Assembly: GCA_017654735.1 (NCBI GenBank)
Contig: JADPYG010000004.1
Location: 248,001-312,000, forward strand
Direction: 5' to 3'
Length of the DNA: 64,000 nt
From: Vishniacozyma victoriae
Taxonomy: Eukaryota > Basidiomycota > Tremellomycetes > Tremellales > Bulleribasidiaceae
The notes beneath the pieces are model-generated. The model saw nothing but the letters and a program-made list of their open reading frames with translations. It searched no databases and had not been told where the DNA came from. The position numbers and the translations under genes are program-made. Shown piece by piece: positions 12,528 through 24,813 of the stretch; position 1 is the first letter of the stretch; the number at the start of each line of letters is the position of its first letter.

Positions 12528-14449
12528 TTATGGATCTGTAAGTCAGCTCTCGACTCCCAAGCCGGAAAGCTGACAAACCTTCCCAACCACTGTATCGTCA
12601 GCTTAAGATCTCAGATCAAGGCAGCTGAACGTACCCAGCCTTGAGAGCATAAGTAGCTTCACCCTCGGGCATATCGGGTGAATCGTTGAGTTTGGCAATT
12701 CGTTCATCACCCCTTCCTTTTCGGAGCTGGATTCGAGTTGCCGATCTGACATATCAGCATGGTAGGTGGGTGAGAGGAGATACGGACGCATGAGCGAGAA
12801 TATGTCCTGGATGTCAGCTTGGACTTGACCTCTGCTCGTCTACAAGAGCCCGGAAGCTTACCTCCAACAGGTTTAGCGTTTGACGCAGCAGCGAACCTAT
12901 CATCAGTATTCCACCATGAGCCCTGGGAGGACGAACATAGCAGCAGCCTGAACATCAGCTAGGTATAGATGACGAGCTATTAGAAGCTTACCCCTGGATC
13001 CGCTTGTACCTGATTAGTAAGGAGGACAGCGAGATTAAATTCTTCCGATAGCTTCTGGAGTCGAGCGAGGAATTGATTGAGTTTCTGGATATCAGCTTAA
13101 AACCCCAGGGAAAAATTAGCTTACTTGTTGTCGTTCAGATAGTTCTCCTCGACCAGAGTAATCTTGTCCTATATATTAGCTCACAGATTCTTACAACAGG
13201 TAGCTGACTTGCGGAAGAGATTCATGATACTATCCACGATAAGGAGTTTGTACGATCTATCCTCTACGAACCTGGCTATCAGCTTACTCCGCAGTACTTC
13301 AGAAGTGCGAGCTTACTTGACAGCCAGCTCTAGAAGAAGCTCGCATTGCTGCTCTGAACTCCATGCTCGAGCACATAAGACATTTTCAAGTGCCATATTC
13401 CCATCTACCCCATATCGATCGGCGACGGATTTAACTCGATCAGGTCGGAATGTTCCCCTTTACATCAGCTCAACCCTACTTCCTGGCGGATGAAGCTTAC
13501 TCAGTATCGATATAAGCAACCTTACCACTTGCTCCACCTTGATCTTCTGGCATCTGAGTAGATACGCAGAGAGTATGACATAGTTGGGTCTGATATCAGC
13601 TTTTCCCCGAGAACACGAGCCAGCTTACTTTTCCCGTTCGGTACTCTCCAAATACTTCAGTGATGCTCTGCGTACAGATACCCCCACCTAGCATTGCATC
13701 GACTGATTTGGATCCGGTAGAGATCATGATGACGTTTTGTCGTCGGTCGGCGAGTTCGAGACCGGTCGCGAAAGCGGTTGGCTGGGTGTCAGCTATCACC
13801 AGTGGAGCATGGCAGCTTACCAAGAGCTTAGCAGCTACTTCCTGACATGTCAGCTCAAGTTGCCAGGTACAAGTAGCTGACGGACCTTGAGTTTCTCGAC
13901 TTTAGCCTTTATTATTATCAGCTTTATTCGCGGAAGCCGCGGGATAGCTTTACCTCTGATAACCCCTTCATTGTCAGCTTCTCCAGCGAAAGATCGGGGA
14001 CAGCTGCTTACCTTGATTTTGAGTAGATTCTTCCTTGGAGTCTGTGCGATACCGAGTACAGTTACGATACCGGATGCTTTGAGTTTGAGGATATCTTGAA
14101 CGTTGATTCCCTGTTGGTGTCAGCTATGATCTTTGCGAAGAAGACTGAGCTGATGAAAAAGGTACGTGGGAGATCATAGTACAGGAAGCTGAAAGAGACA
14201 GGAGACGAAGGAAGAGAAGCCGGACTTACATGTGCTTGAAGTTCGTCTACCGACTTTGAGGATAAGTATAGTTAGCCATGCAAGGGGTAGCTTACACCGT
14301 ATTCCCCGACCGCATTCTGTCTGTCAGCTAGACACTCAGATCAGAGAGGGAGAACAGCTGATATAACAAGGTGAAGAGAAGCCGGGAGGAGTGAGGAAGG
14401 TGACGAAGGAAGGGAAATGAGAATTACTTACTCCTTCATCGTCAGACAT
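12528..14449 (-). CDS. DMC1: Meiotic recombinase Dmc1 (RecA/Rad51 family)
   Basis: ATP-dependent strand-exchange protein for meiotic recombination in the nucleus. The start MSDDEG is at 14449. The N-terminal HhH region is spread over many tiny exons. The core reads [15 protein letters not shown] and [18 protein letters not shown] (Walker A GEYRTGKT), then [23 protein letters not shown] (Walker B), and [12 protein letters not shown]. It then has [18 protein letters not shown] followed by the Dmc1-type [11 protein letters not shown]; Rad51 usually differs there. The C-terminus appears to need a very short last exon, 12528-12535, to give GGWEDP and a stop. About ten or more introns are present, each ending in the local CTGAT...AG pattern. 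It is divergent from ACO2 over 330 bases. Confidence 0.88.
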
Positions 14450-14779
14450 CTTGTTGATTGATAGTGAGTAAGGTTTGAAGCAGGGAGTGATTGAGCAGTG
14501 AGTACTATTGTAGTGACTTGGTTGAATTGACAGGGATGTGATGCAGGAAGTATGAAGTATGGAAGAGAGAAGAGAATGAGAATCATATCTCGAGATATAA
14601 TATATACAGTAGAGAGAGAGGGTCCGAGCTTGGACTACCTCCACTTTCGGTTCTTTCCGACAACCAGAATTACCCAATCTAGTAAATCCGATAGATTCCC
14701 GAAAAGTAAAAGTCATTTCAGCCAACCAACGCGAATTCATTTGCATTCGACTCCTTACCCCCTACTCTCACACGACAAG
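14450..14779. promoter_or_regulatory. Divergent promoter region, DMC1 / ACO2
   Basis: The 330 bases between the two start codons must hold both promoters. A TATATAAT-like stretch lies near 14597-14608. No conserved upstream element was recognised. Confidence 0.45.
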
Positions 14780-17700
14780 ATGATCCCCAGAGTTAGGAGA
14801 TTGCCACTGGGCCGAAGAGGTCTAGCGACTCCTGCTCAACTACCTACGAAGGATTGTCGATCGATCACACCTCCTTATCCACGATTATTGGAGACACTCG
14901 AGGATGTCAGGAGGGTCTTGCCCAAGGGCAGCAAGTTGACATTGGCGGAAAAGATCTTGTATTCCCATTTAAGGAATCCAGAAGAGAGTCTTGGAGGAGG
15001 AAGCAAGATCCGTGGGGAGAAGTACTTGAAACTAAGGCCCGATCGGGTGGCCATGCAGGTAAGCTCAGTAATGCGCCACATATGCACAAGCTGACGTATA
15101 GGATGCATCAGCACAAATGGCTTTACTCCAATTTATGACTTGTAAACTCCCAACATGTGCTGTACCAGCTTCAATCCACTGTGATCACTTGATTAGAGCC
15201 CATACAGGAGCCGAAGCCGATCTAACAGAATCTATCGAAAACAATAAAGAAGTATTCGATTTCCTAGAATCAGCAGCCTCGAAATACGGTATTGAATTCT
15301 GGCGACCAGGATCTGGTATTATCCATCAAATCGTTCTTGAGAACTATGCCGCTCCAGGTCTATTGATGTTGGGAACGGATAGTCATACGCCAAACGCTGG
15401 TGGACTTGGGATGTTGGCTATTGGAGTTGGAGGTGCGGATGCCGTCGATGCCTTGACGAACACTCCTTGGGAATTGAAGGCTCCTATGGTCACTGGAATC
15501 AAGTTGACGGGTGAATTGAAGGGATGGGCCACACCAAAAGATCTGATCCTTCATCTTGCAGGACGATTGACCGTTAGGGTAGGTCCCCTCTCACACGCAC
15601 CAGAAGAAGCTAATATTCAGGGAGGAACAGGACGAATCCTCGAATACTTTGGACCAGGGGTAGCATCCCAATCATGTACTGGTCTAGCAACAATAGCAAA
15701 CATGGGAGCAGAAGTTGGAGCCACAACCTCCACTTTCCCATACTCGGACAACATGAGGAACTACCTACATGCCACTGGCAGAGGACCTGTTGCTGATGCC
15801 GCGGATCGGGCTGCTGGCGCTGGCTTCTTGGAGGCGGATCAGGGAGCCGAGTATGATGAGGTTATCGAGATTGTGAGTCTTTCTACCAGTTACCTACTCT
15901 TGCATCACACTTCCACCTCTACTGTCTCCATCTCCACCACATCCCTGTCGCCGTCCGACCAGCCTTTTTTACTCTCGGAATTATTTCAGCCCTCAGCCTT
16001 CGACCTCGGCTGACAAACAGAACCTATCCGAACTCGAGCCCCACCTCAACGGCCCATTCACTCCCGACCTCGCAACCCCCCTATCCCTCTTCCCCTCCTT
16101 CCTCGAATCAAACAAATACCCAACAACCCTCTCGTCAGCCCTAATCGGATCATGTACAAATTCATCCTACGAAGACATGTCCCGAGTAGCTTCTATCGCA
16201 GAACAAGCTAAAGCAGCTGGATTAAAGTCCAAAGTACCTTTCCTTGTTACACCCGGATCGGAACTTATTCGAGCAACAATCGAGCGGGATGGATTACAAG
16301 GAGTATTGGAGGATGTTGGAGCTACTGTTTTGGCTAATGCTTGTGGACCTTGTATTGGGCAGTGGAAACGGGAGGAAAAGCAGGGTGAAGATAATGGTAA
16401 GTCACGTGCCGTATAGCACGAGATTGTGGCTCGAGAGCGGTATTGCTTTCGAGTTGAACGAAACCTTCGGGGTCCTGTGAATGACGAGATGGAGAGTAGA
16501 AGGACATCGTTGACGAACAGCAATTTTGACATCCTTCAACCGAAATTTCAAGGCTCGAAACGATGGTAATCTAAAGACTAGTAAGCTTTCCCAGTACCAG
16601 CCTCCCGTGCGGATAGCTGATGTACCAGTGAACTTCTTGGCATCCCCAGAGATCGTCACTGCCGTAAGTCCCATCGCCATTACCCAACTCTTTGCCCCAC
16701 CATCCCCGGCCTTCTCTCTTTCGGCAACCCTTTCTCACCTTTCTCCCCTCCCACCGTTCTCCCCGGCCTATTGGCCTTAGCCTCTTCACGCCCTGTCGGC
16801 TCGGCACTAATCACCAGATGGCATTCTCCGGATCCCTAAACTTCAACCCAGCAACAGACACCCTCCAAACCCCCAACGGTCCATTCAAATTCTCCCCTCC
16901 CACCGGTATCTCCCTCCCCTCCCAGGGTTACACACCCGGAGATCTCTCTTACTCCCCTTCCCCCTCGCCTACTCCTGTCCCAGAAACGGAAATTGCCATT
17001 TCCCCCGATTCGGCTAGGTTGGAGATCTTGGAACCCTTTGGGTCCGCTTTTAAGGATGGACCGGTGGAGTTGGGCGGTTTGAGGTGTTTGATGAGAGTTA
17101 AGGGCAAATGGTGAGTCTCTCTTCATTCTTTCCTCTCCTTCTTATCATTTTTATGATGACTAATCTCACTCGCTCCCGCTCGTCCATCATCACACTCGCT
17201 TGCACTCCATTGTGACACTCGCTTCGCTCGTACTGACTCGCAGTACCACAGACCATATCTCCGCAGCAGGAGCATGGTTGAAATACAAAGGCCACTTATC
17301 CAACATTTCCGAAAATACCCTAATGACAGCTGTCAACGATGAAGGTGGAAACATCAATGTTGCGAGAGATGTGGATGGAAGTGAGGATACTATCCCTAGG
17401 ACTATGCAGAAATATCAACAGAGGGGTGAGGGGTGGATGTTGGTTGTTGATGATAATTGTATGTTCTTTCTCCTTTCTTCTTTCTTTCCATGTTCCTCCT
17501 TTTCTTCTTCTCCTTTTCCTTCTTGCCCGTCTTTCATCCACACCCGTGCTCCGTCATCGACTAAGCTGACCTGTAGATGGCGAAGGATCTGCTCGTGAAC
17601 ACGCTGCTCTTCAACCTAGGTTCTACGGATGTCAACTGATCATTGCGAGGTCGTTTGCTAGGATCCACGAGACGAATTTGAAGGTACGCCATTTTTTCCA

Positions 17701-18089
17701 TTTCTCTCTCCCAGTCTCATCACCTCTTTGATTACCTCCCACTCTCAGAACAATCTCAACTGCGCCATTTCCCTCCATCATACTCAACCAAACGCCCTTC
17801 CGTCGGGCAATACTAACAACCCCAGAAACAAGGTATCCTCCCACTCTGGTTCGCAAATAAATCCGATTACTCGAAAATCTCAGCCCACGATCAAATCGAA
17901 ACCATCGGCTTGAAATCTCTTCTTTCAGGTGAAAATATCGGAGAATCAGGAATCAAATTACGAGTAACTAAACCTTCTGGAGAGGTCGTTGAGGTCGAGA
18001 CTAAACATACTATGTCTCCTGATCAGGTTGAGTGGTTGAGGGCTGGTAGTGCTTTGAATTATATCGGGGAACAGGCTAGGAGGGCTTAG
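14780..18089 (+). CDS. ACO2: Mitochondrial aconitase, ACO2-type (aconitate/homocitrate hydratase)
   Basis: 4Fe-4S hydratase. The N-terminus [18 protein letters not shown] looks like a mitochondrial presequence. It is followed by [15 protein letters not shown] and [18 protein letters not shown], which resemble yeast Aco2 more than Aco1; Aco2 works on homocitrate in lysine synthesis. Conserved blocks: [17 protein letters not shown] across the first intron, [37 protein letters not shown] (cluster Cys), [11 protein letters not shown] (two cluster Cys), [33 protein letters not shown] and [15 protein letters not shown]. It has about nine exons, the first 14780-15058 and the second from 15102. Introns hold a GCTTCGC and a GGCC-N4-GGCC hairpin. 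The ACO2 rather than ACO1 call rests on the N-terminal block and is moderate; the aconitase call is certain. Confidence 0.88.
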
Positions 18090-18392
18090 GTGTCGATAGG
18101 CAGTTGTCAGTCGGGCCGTAGGCAGGTCGACAGTTCTAGATGGGTACGCTGGGTCGGTAGGTCTACGTAGAATGTGTGTTTAGATTGTATATACATATTG
18201 CATATTGCTTGCCTTGAACTCAATTGGTTTACCCTTTCAGCGATTGAGATATGAAGAAAAAGGAATTTAAAAATAAATTATTCATAATGATAATGATAAT
18301 GTGGATCCCTTTCAAATGCTAAGGAAAATGACAATGATGATACTATAAATACAAAACAAGATCAATATAATCCGAAAAGATGAAAAAAATGA
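18090..18392. other. Convergent 3' regions, ACO2 / zinc-cluster gene
   Basis: AT-rich from 18240 to 18390 with several AATAAA-like motifs on both strands, as expected for two facing terminators. No gene is seen. Confidence 0.5.
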
Positions 18393-19971
18393 CTAGAGAG
18401 GTGGATAACCTTTAGGTTCCTCATAATGATATCCCTGGGGCGTAGCGCTTGGCCATCCCATAGAACTGGATCCCATATTCGAATTCGTATTCGACTGCGA
18501 GTTCGAATTCGAATGAGATTGAGATTGAGACTGAGAATGAGAGGTGGAGTATGAATGTGAAGTAGAACTAGAAGTTGAAGTCGAATGCGACTGTGATTGA
18601 GATTGTAATTGACTTAATTGGTTTGAAGCTGAACTCGATGGAGGGGGAAGAATGACATATTCGGGATTAGGTGATTGATGATGATTCTGTTCATACATTG
18701 AAGGATAGGATGATCGGGAAGTAGGTGGATGAGGGGCGTATGGCCTCGTATTCGAGGCTGCCCATTCATTATATTCCAGTGGATCTTGATATTCGAATGA
18801 TTGGATCTGATATCAGCCTCACTCACTCTCAATTGAGATGATCACCTAAAGATGACGTACGGGTTGATTCCACCCACTCCCCTGGGCTTGTCCTTGTCCT
18901 TGGATTTCTAGATCATGCAATTGATATCCACTCCCATTTCCATTTATTTCGGGTTGCTAATTATCAGCTGAACCCGACTTAGATATAAAGACCCAACATA
19001 GATACTTACGGCAAGATCCCATGGTTGAGGAGTTGTCATACTTGTCGAACTTGGTGTTATTGATCTTGGTATTTCCCGTGTACATCCCCCGTTTCCACTT
19101 GCCATTCCACCCCCTACACCTGCTCCCACTTGATACCCATTAAACAGATTTGGAGTTGGTGATCCATACCTCCCATCCCTACTCATTCCCCCCATTCCCA
19201 TCCCCCCACCTAGGCCTCCGGCCATATAACTAGAAGGCAGCATAATAGGCATACTCTCCCTCCTAGGTGGTGGTCTCAATAACGAACTCAAATAAGCCGA
19301 AGGAGCAAGTCCCTCGTCTATCCCATAATTCCGCATTTGACCATGATCCAAACTCCCCCTAGGTTGATATTGATATTGAGGTTGAGAATTTGGTTGTTGG
19401 TAAGGCCATAAATCCGGCATTGTATTTATTGAACTTCTCCTATCGTCCTCACCTACTTCAGAACTTCCAACGCCATTCTCGGATGTCCGCCTCTTCCTTC
19501 CCCTTCTCAAGCGGGGGATATTGAGTTGTTTATCAGGTTTGGTGTAGGTGCAATCTAGATTTAGACGGGTACAGGTTTGACATGTGGGTCTGGTTTGATC
19601 GCATTTGACTTTACGGGCTCGGCAGGTGAAGCATCCTGAATGTTAGTGACAGAGCGAGCAATAGCGAGGGAGACGAGCCTGGGAAGTGGGGAGTGAGGTA
19701 CGGATCCCAAGAGTGAGGGGTGTGAAGTAGGGGATGAACTCAAATGCTAATGGGCGTGAGGTATGAGGGGAGTACGCGGATCAAGAGACTACGCGATAGG
19801 GAGTACGCGACACTGACGAGATGGTGACACCCCCAAATGACGTTCCTACGCGACGCCGAGGTGTGCGCAGGGGATCTTGAGATCCTGATGCAGATCCAGA
19901 AGGAGAGACTCACCAAGCTTGGTCCGTACACCTTTCCCAGAAGGACCTGGGAGTGACATTGAATCCGTCAT
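18393..19971 (-). CDS. Zn2Cys6 (zinc cluster) transcription factor
   Basis: Fungal-specific DNA-binding regulator. Exon 1 starts at 19971 (MTDSMSLPGPSGKG). After an intron the second exon gives GCFTCRARKVKC then PTCQTCTRLNLDC, the full Cx2Cx6Cx5-6Cx2Cx6C cluster, and then a basic segment RLRRGRKRRTSENG. The rest is low complexity: Gln/Tyr/Pro-rich, Gly/Met-rich, and near the C-terminus a long Ser-Gln/Ser-Asn run at bases 18470-18610. No fungal-TF middle homology domain is visible, so it is a short protein with a disordered activation-type region. Target genes are unknown. It ends convergent with ACO2. Confidence 0.82.
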
Positions 19972-20906
19972 GACCTACTCATGTACTCATGTAGTCGTAC
20001 CTTTACGCGTTTATTGGAATTGATCTTCGGGCTCGGCTTGGGTTCTGATTTGAATTGAAAGTAATGTCCGTATCCTTTGACTCTTATATCCTGTCACCTT
20101 TATCCTTGAAACCTTGAAACCAGATCCCAGTAGAGTAGAGTAGAGTACAGCAGTGTGATAATAACAAAAGAACAATGAACTACTCGACACCGCATCAAAT
20201 CCGCCCATGTGCCATGTGCCTTCCTTCGTCCGCTTCGTCCGCAATTCAAGCATCATGCATATCTCGTACACATCCGCCTCGGTCATCTCTGTTCGTCACC
20301 GCCATCCCTTCTACCCTTCCATAACAAATACAAATTAATTACCCTACAATTTCAGCCCCTTTGCTCAGAATATGTATTCTTAGAAGTACTCGAGTAAAGG
20401 GGCGTCGGTCGAAGGGTCTTTGGATCCAGGACAACGTAATCTTGACGCCGTTATGCCCGGGCTTTACCCGCCGAAGCCGGATGTCAGGAGATAGGAGGGT
20501 GCCGCGTCAGATCCGGGTGTTGGTTGTAGGTGTGAAACGGAACGGGTTCACTGAGCGGCTGTGCCGCTACTAGTATTCTCATTCACACAGGATCAAGTAT
20601 CAGTGCTGTGTGATACGCGGTGCTGTATGGGAATATAGTTTGAATCCGAAGATACATGCATACATTCCCAATACTGCAATCACCGTCTATATACATGGTA
20701 GTCACCACTATACGAATATTCCCAGGGTTAAAAGGATGACCGCGTTGACCGAGTACAGCTGTTCCTGAATATGAACTGCCACATTCACCGATTCTCACTG
20801 TGTATAATCTATTGTATATTTGATTCCGTAACGCCGACAACTTTCTGCGCGTCTAACCATTCATTGTCATTGTACCTATAGCTATACCCTATACACCTTA
20901 TACACT
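19972..20906. promoter_or_regulatory. Long divergent intergenic region with GC hairpin
   Basis: 935 bases between the zinc-cluster gene and eIF3h. It contains an AGTAGAGTAG micro-repeat near 20128-20145, a GC-rich block at 20400-20570, and a perfect short hairpin AGCGGC-TGT-GCCGCT at about 20554-20568. The last 30 bases before eIF3h are a TATAG/TATAC-rich leader. No ORF with family resemblance was found. Confidence 0.5.
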
Positions 20907-22263
20907 ATGGCAACTCAATCTATGGCAGCTGCTCTTGCAGCATCATTACCCGCACCAGTCGCTCCTCAAGTAGAATCTCAACCTCAAGTTACAAAAGTCC
21001 CCCAGAGACTCGAGGGCGTTGTCGATCCAGAAGCTTTAAGAGATGTCGAATCAGTCAGCTTGAACTCCTTGGTACGTGTCATCTACTTAATCTGGGTCCA
21101 TCTTCTCAATCCTGGTCTCATAGTCACGGCTCGACGTCTATATCCTGGACACTGTTCGACAATAGTTCGAGCTGCACTAACATACAGGTATTCCTCAAGA
21201 TGATGAAGCATTCTACCGATATCCTACCTGCCCCACCCGCACCATCATATACCGACCGAGCCGCTCCCCCAACCACCGCTCTGAGCGCACACGTCGACGC
21301 CATGGGTATCCTCGTCGGTCTAGATCTAGATGGTGTTTTGGAAATCGAGGATTCATTCCCATTACCAGCAAACACCGATTCCAACATTGGTGGTACGCCT
21401 ACAATCTATTTCAGATGAACGCGCTGACCATGTAGAAAAATCATATTCAGCCAACCTCATGCGTCATTTACGTGAAGTCCAGACCCCCGACTCGCCCGTT
21501 GGAATCTACTTGTCGACCAACAATGGAGGATCCATCACCACTCAGGCTATCAAGTTATTATTGGCGGTTGAGGAATTGACAAAGCGAGGACGAGCTGTTA
21601 TTATTATTCACGATAGGGCTAGGGCTAGCAATGGAGATCTAGGAGTCAAAGCATGGCGTCTAAGTGATGGAGCTAGGGAAGCCGCTAAGCACAAGAAATG
21701 GGATTCGGCCAGGTATGTCATTCCCACTTGTCGTCGTCCTTTAGCTGATGACTAGTTTGACCGAGAACAAGATCACTTCAAGCTCAGTTCTATCCACACT
21801 ACCCATCACCATCTCTTCACCCTCAATAATCAGCGCATTCCTCGAATCCCTAACAACCCCACCAGCACCCACTCAACCATCCCTCTCCTCCCCTCAAGTC
21901 CCACTCCCACCAACATTCTCAGCCTTAGCAAACCCACTATCAACAGCACTACCTCAATACCTCCAAGATTCACTCGATTCAATCACACATTACAACCACG
22001 AAGCCAATAATGTCGCTTTCCTCGTACGACAAATGGCTAGGGAAAAAGCAAAACATGATCAGAGTATCAAGGATCGAGAGGATGAGAATGTTAGGAGGAG
22101 AAAACAGGGATTATCGGAATTGCCTGCTTTGTCGAGTGAGGTTAGGGGTGGAACTAGGGATCCTAGTCGATTGGAATTACTTTGTCTACAGGCTCAGGTC
22201 GATGGGTTGGCAAAGGACATGGGTGATGAGGCAGGGAAGGGATTGGTTAGGTGTTATCTATAG
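20907..22263 (+). CDS. Translation initiation factor eIF3 subunit h (MPN domain)
   Basis: Subunit of the eIF3 scaffold that loads mRNA on the 40S subunit. Exon 1 (20907-21071) gives an Ala/Pro/Val-rich N-terminus. Exon 2, from 21188, starts the MPN domain with VFLKMMKHSTDILP and GILVGLDLDGVLEIEDSFPL; the next exon has MRHLREV and GIYLSTNNGGSIT. The JAMM metal ligands are absent, as in eIF3h generally. Then come VIIIHDRARASNGDLGVKAW and, after another intron, ITISSPSIISAFLESL and a charged helical C-terminus. At least four exons. eIF3h is absent from Saccharomyces but normal in basidiomycetes. Confidence 0.85.
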
Positions 22264-22659
22264 AGTGACGTAGGTACCGACTTGACATGTATATACTCAT
22301 TGCCATGACTCAGTGTTGTGTTGGTCAGGCGAAGACATGGTGTAAAGGCAAATGCCTTCATGTAACCGTGGTGGGCTCATCGTCCTCGATGTAACGCCAC
22401 ACATCATCGCTAGCAGATATTCTCGTCGCGCCAAAGCCCATCCTTTCATCTTCAGACCCCTTAATGAGAAGATGTCAACACACTCTCGCACGATGCCTAG
22501 TGAAGCAAACGGTGGTTCCTTTGAACCTCGGAGATAATGCCACGGACACAACCCTTATGATGATATAGGCTGTCTCAACTCAGCTCGAGCAGACGCTCTA
22601 TTCTTTCAGATCGTCATTCTGATTTCACCCTTCGTACTCACCACCACACGCCGATCAAC
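22264..22659. other. Intergenic between eIF3h and orphan gene
   Basis: 396 bases with no supported gene. It should hold the eIF3h terminator and the promoter of the next gene. Confidence 0.45.
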
Positions 22660-23610
22660 ATGTCCGACACTGACTCCGTATTTGGCTGCAAATCAAATCT
22701 ATCCGCTCTTGCAGATTTCGACACCAAACGACCAGTCAATTTGAAACCGACCATTCTCGATGGCAAAAACCACACTGCATCTTGTACGTCAACTCTACAG
22801 GTCTCGTGGAGTGTACAGCAGAATTCCAAAGAGAAATGTCTGGAGTACACAATCGAACCAGACTTTTGTCGGTCGACAGCTCAAACCGGCGAATACCAAG
22901 AAGCTCAACGTCAAATGATACTAGACCAACTCAATCCCGACACATTCGCGACTTTCGCTCGTAGGTGCTCATCGAAATTCGTTGGGGACATACCATCATT
23001 CACGACTCCGTATGGCAAGGATCACAAACCCAAGAAGCCTGCCAAGATCGACAAAGACAAACATGCATTCGAAACCGGACTGAAAACTCTCACGATGGAT
23101 TTCTGCACCATTCTTTACATCGACATGATCAAAGCGAATCAAGCAAAACCGGTAGAGGGCAGAAACCCACCAGGTGTTGTCTATGTCGAGCCTTCCAAAT
23201 GGCCAGAGAGGACTGCATCAGGTGTTGATCAGTTCGAAGCGATTCACACTTCGATTCACCCGAGACCGGTCACTACGAGGTCTTCGAAACCTTTACTAAA
23301 CGCAATAAACGGCACCACAAAGACTTCGCACGAATCCGCCAATTTCAGGGTGTTTTGGGGGCAACATGACGGAAGTCGGATATTGATCGCGACACCTAAG
23401 AAACCTTTGCAACTACAAAGCAAACAAACTGGGGAGGGAAGCGGGACCATGGACACCGAGGACGATGGAGGTGAAAGTGCCTCAACAGTGGACGATGGGG
23501 ATGAGACTAGGCTCCCGTCAGGGCCGCCAGCTTTTGTCTACCCAAATCCGGCAGACGATATTACTAATGCGGCATGGGCGTATCTTCAGGGTGGTGGTGG
23601 TCTTGACTAG
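22660..23610 (+). CDS. Hypothetical protein, 316 aa, intronless orphan
   Basis: A single uninterrupted frame starting MSDTDSVFGCKSNLSALADF. The N-terminal 200 residues look globular, with scattered Cys and Trp and a Lys-rich patch KDHKPKKPAKIDKDKH. The C-terminal 70 residues are acidic and disordered (EDDGGESASTVDDGDE) and end with AWAYLQGGGGLD. There is no signal peptide or membrane segment. I do not recognise any domain. Lack of introns among intron-rich neighbours, and its place at the edge of a degenerate 3.8-kb stretch, suggest a young or lineage-specific gene. Confidence 0.6.
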   Translation: MSDTDSVFGCKSNLSALADFDTKRPVNLKPTILDGKNHTASCTSTLQVSWSVQQNSKEKCLEYTIEPDFCRSTAQTGEYQEAQRQMILDQLNPDTFATFARRCSSKFVGDIPSFTTPYGKDHKPKKPAKIDKDKHAFETGLKTLTMDFCTILYIDMIKANQAKPVEGRNPPGVVYVEPSKWPERTASGVDQFEAIHTSIHPRPVTTRSSKPLLNAINGTTKTSHESANFRVFWGQHDGSRILIATPKKPLQLQSKQTGEGSGTMDTEDDGGESASTVDDGDETRLPSGPPAFVYPNPADDITNAAWAYLQGGGGLD

Positions 23611-24813
23611 GTATTCTGTTGGCGAACAAACAGATGAAATGAGTATAGTGAGGATCTCAGCGGCGTGAAGAGGTGAAGGTGGCAACACGGTGCTGACGGA
23701 ACCCGAATCAGAAAGGCAAGGCGGAAGTCTAAGGTCCAAACCGGGTGGCTCACCTGGGAGCAATGGGCTGATAACTCAGGAAGGACTCCCCTCTTCTGAG
23801 GGCTTAGGCGGAGAAGGCGGTAGCAGGCCTTGGACACTGATAGACGGAGAATTTATATATGTGCTGGATCCAAGGAGTGGGGGTCAGGGGAGGTGCTGCC
23901 GGGCAGTCTTCAAGAATTTCACACTACTTATTCGCTTAACATGGAGGTGGGGATTGAGGAACCCAGTCATTGCATTGCCCCGGGGCTTGCATAACAGGAG
24001 AATCCCCCGCTATTCGCCAATGGTTGCATCATCTCAAATTCAAGAGAATATCATCGCCATCGAGGCAGAGCTCCACCCCTCTATTGAGCAGACTACGGGG
24101 AGCGCTTAGAAAGCCGGTTCGGCATGTCTGTGTTGTTTTACAGAGGGTGCAGCATATATCATGACTCGGATCTCGAACGACTTATCTGGATGCTCGGACA
24201 TCGCATTGAACACCAGGCCAAGGTCTTGACAAGCATGTTCTTTATAAACCCCGAAGATCTACGGTCACTATGTACTGCAGGGGCATTGCGAATGCACTAG
24301 CCACCTGGGCAAAAGACGCCGAAGATTACATTTTGGGATCCCCGCAGACTGGCAGGAGCGATCACAGACGAAGATGGAATGGCATCATTTGGTAAAACGG
24401 ATGACTCACCGCAGTTTTGTTGCACCTTGCGATATAGTGGATACAGAGGCATGCAGAGGGCTTCAACAACTTCTGGAAATTCTGCTAGAGGCGATTCATT
24501 AGGGTAATCTTGGTGATGATTTGCCCCGTCATTGCAGGAAATCGTTTCAGAACAATGACAACGAACAAGGAGAGCTTTAATGACGCGAGACGAGACTGTC
24601 CTTATGTATTCTGAGGTTGCAGGGGATCGGATCTCAGCAGGGATTCGGCCCTTGCTGTGTTCAGCTCATGCCGATATCAATCGGATGAGTCAGCTGACGT
24701 GGTCGGGCACTAGCGTGCAGTCCATGTGGTTTTCATCGAATCTCGACGAAAGATGCATGCATGAGTTTTCCCGATTGGCTTGCCCTTCCCCGAATAGGTA
24801 TGTGACCTCCTTA

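Noticed and set aside
12528..14449. RAD51 instead of DMC1
   Set aside because: DSPDMPE and the GGWEDP-like C-terminus fit Dmc1 rather than Rad51.
23690..24109. 139-codon plus-strand ORF
   Set aside because: No protein-like conservation or domain; sits in degenerate DNA.
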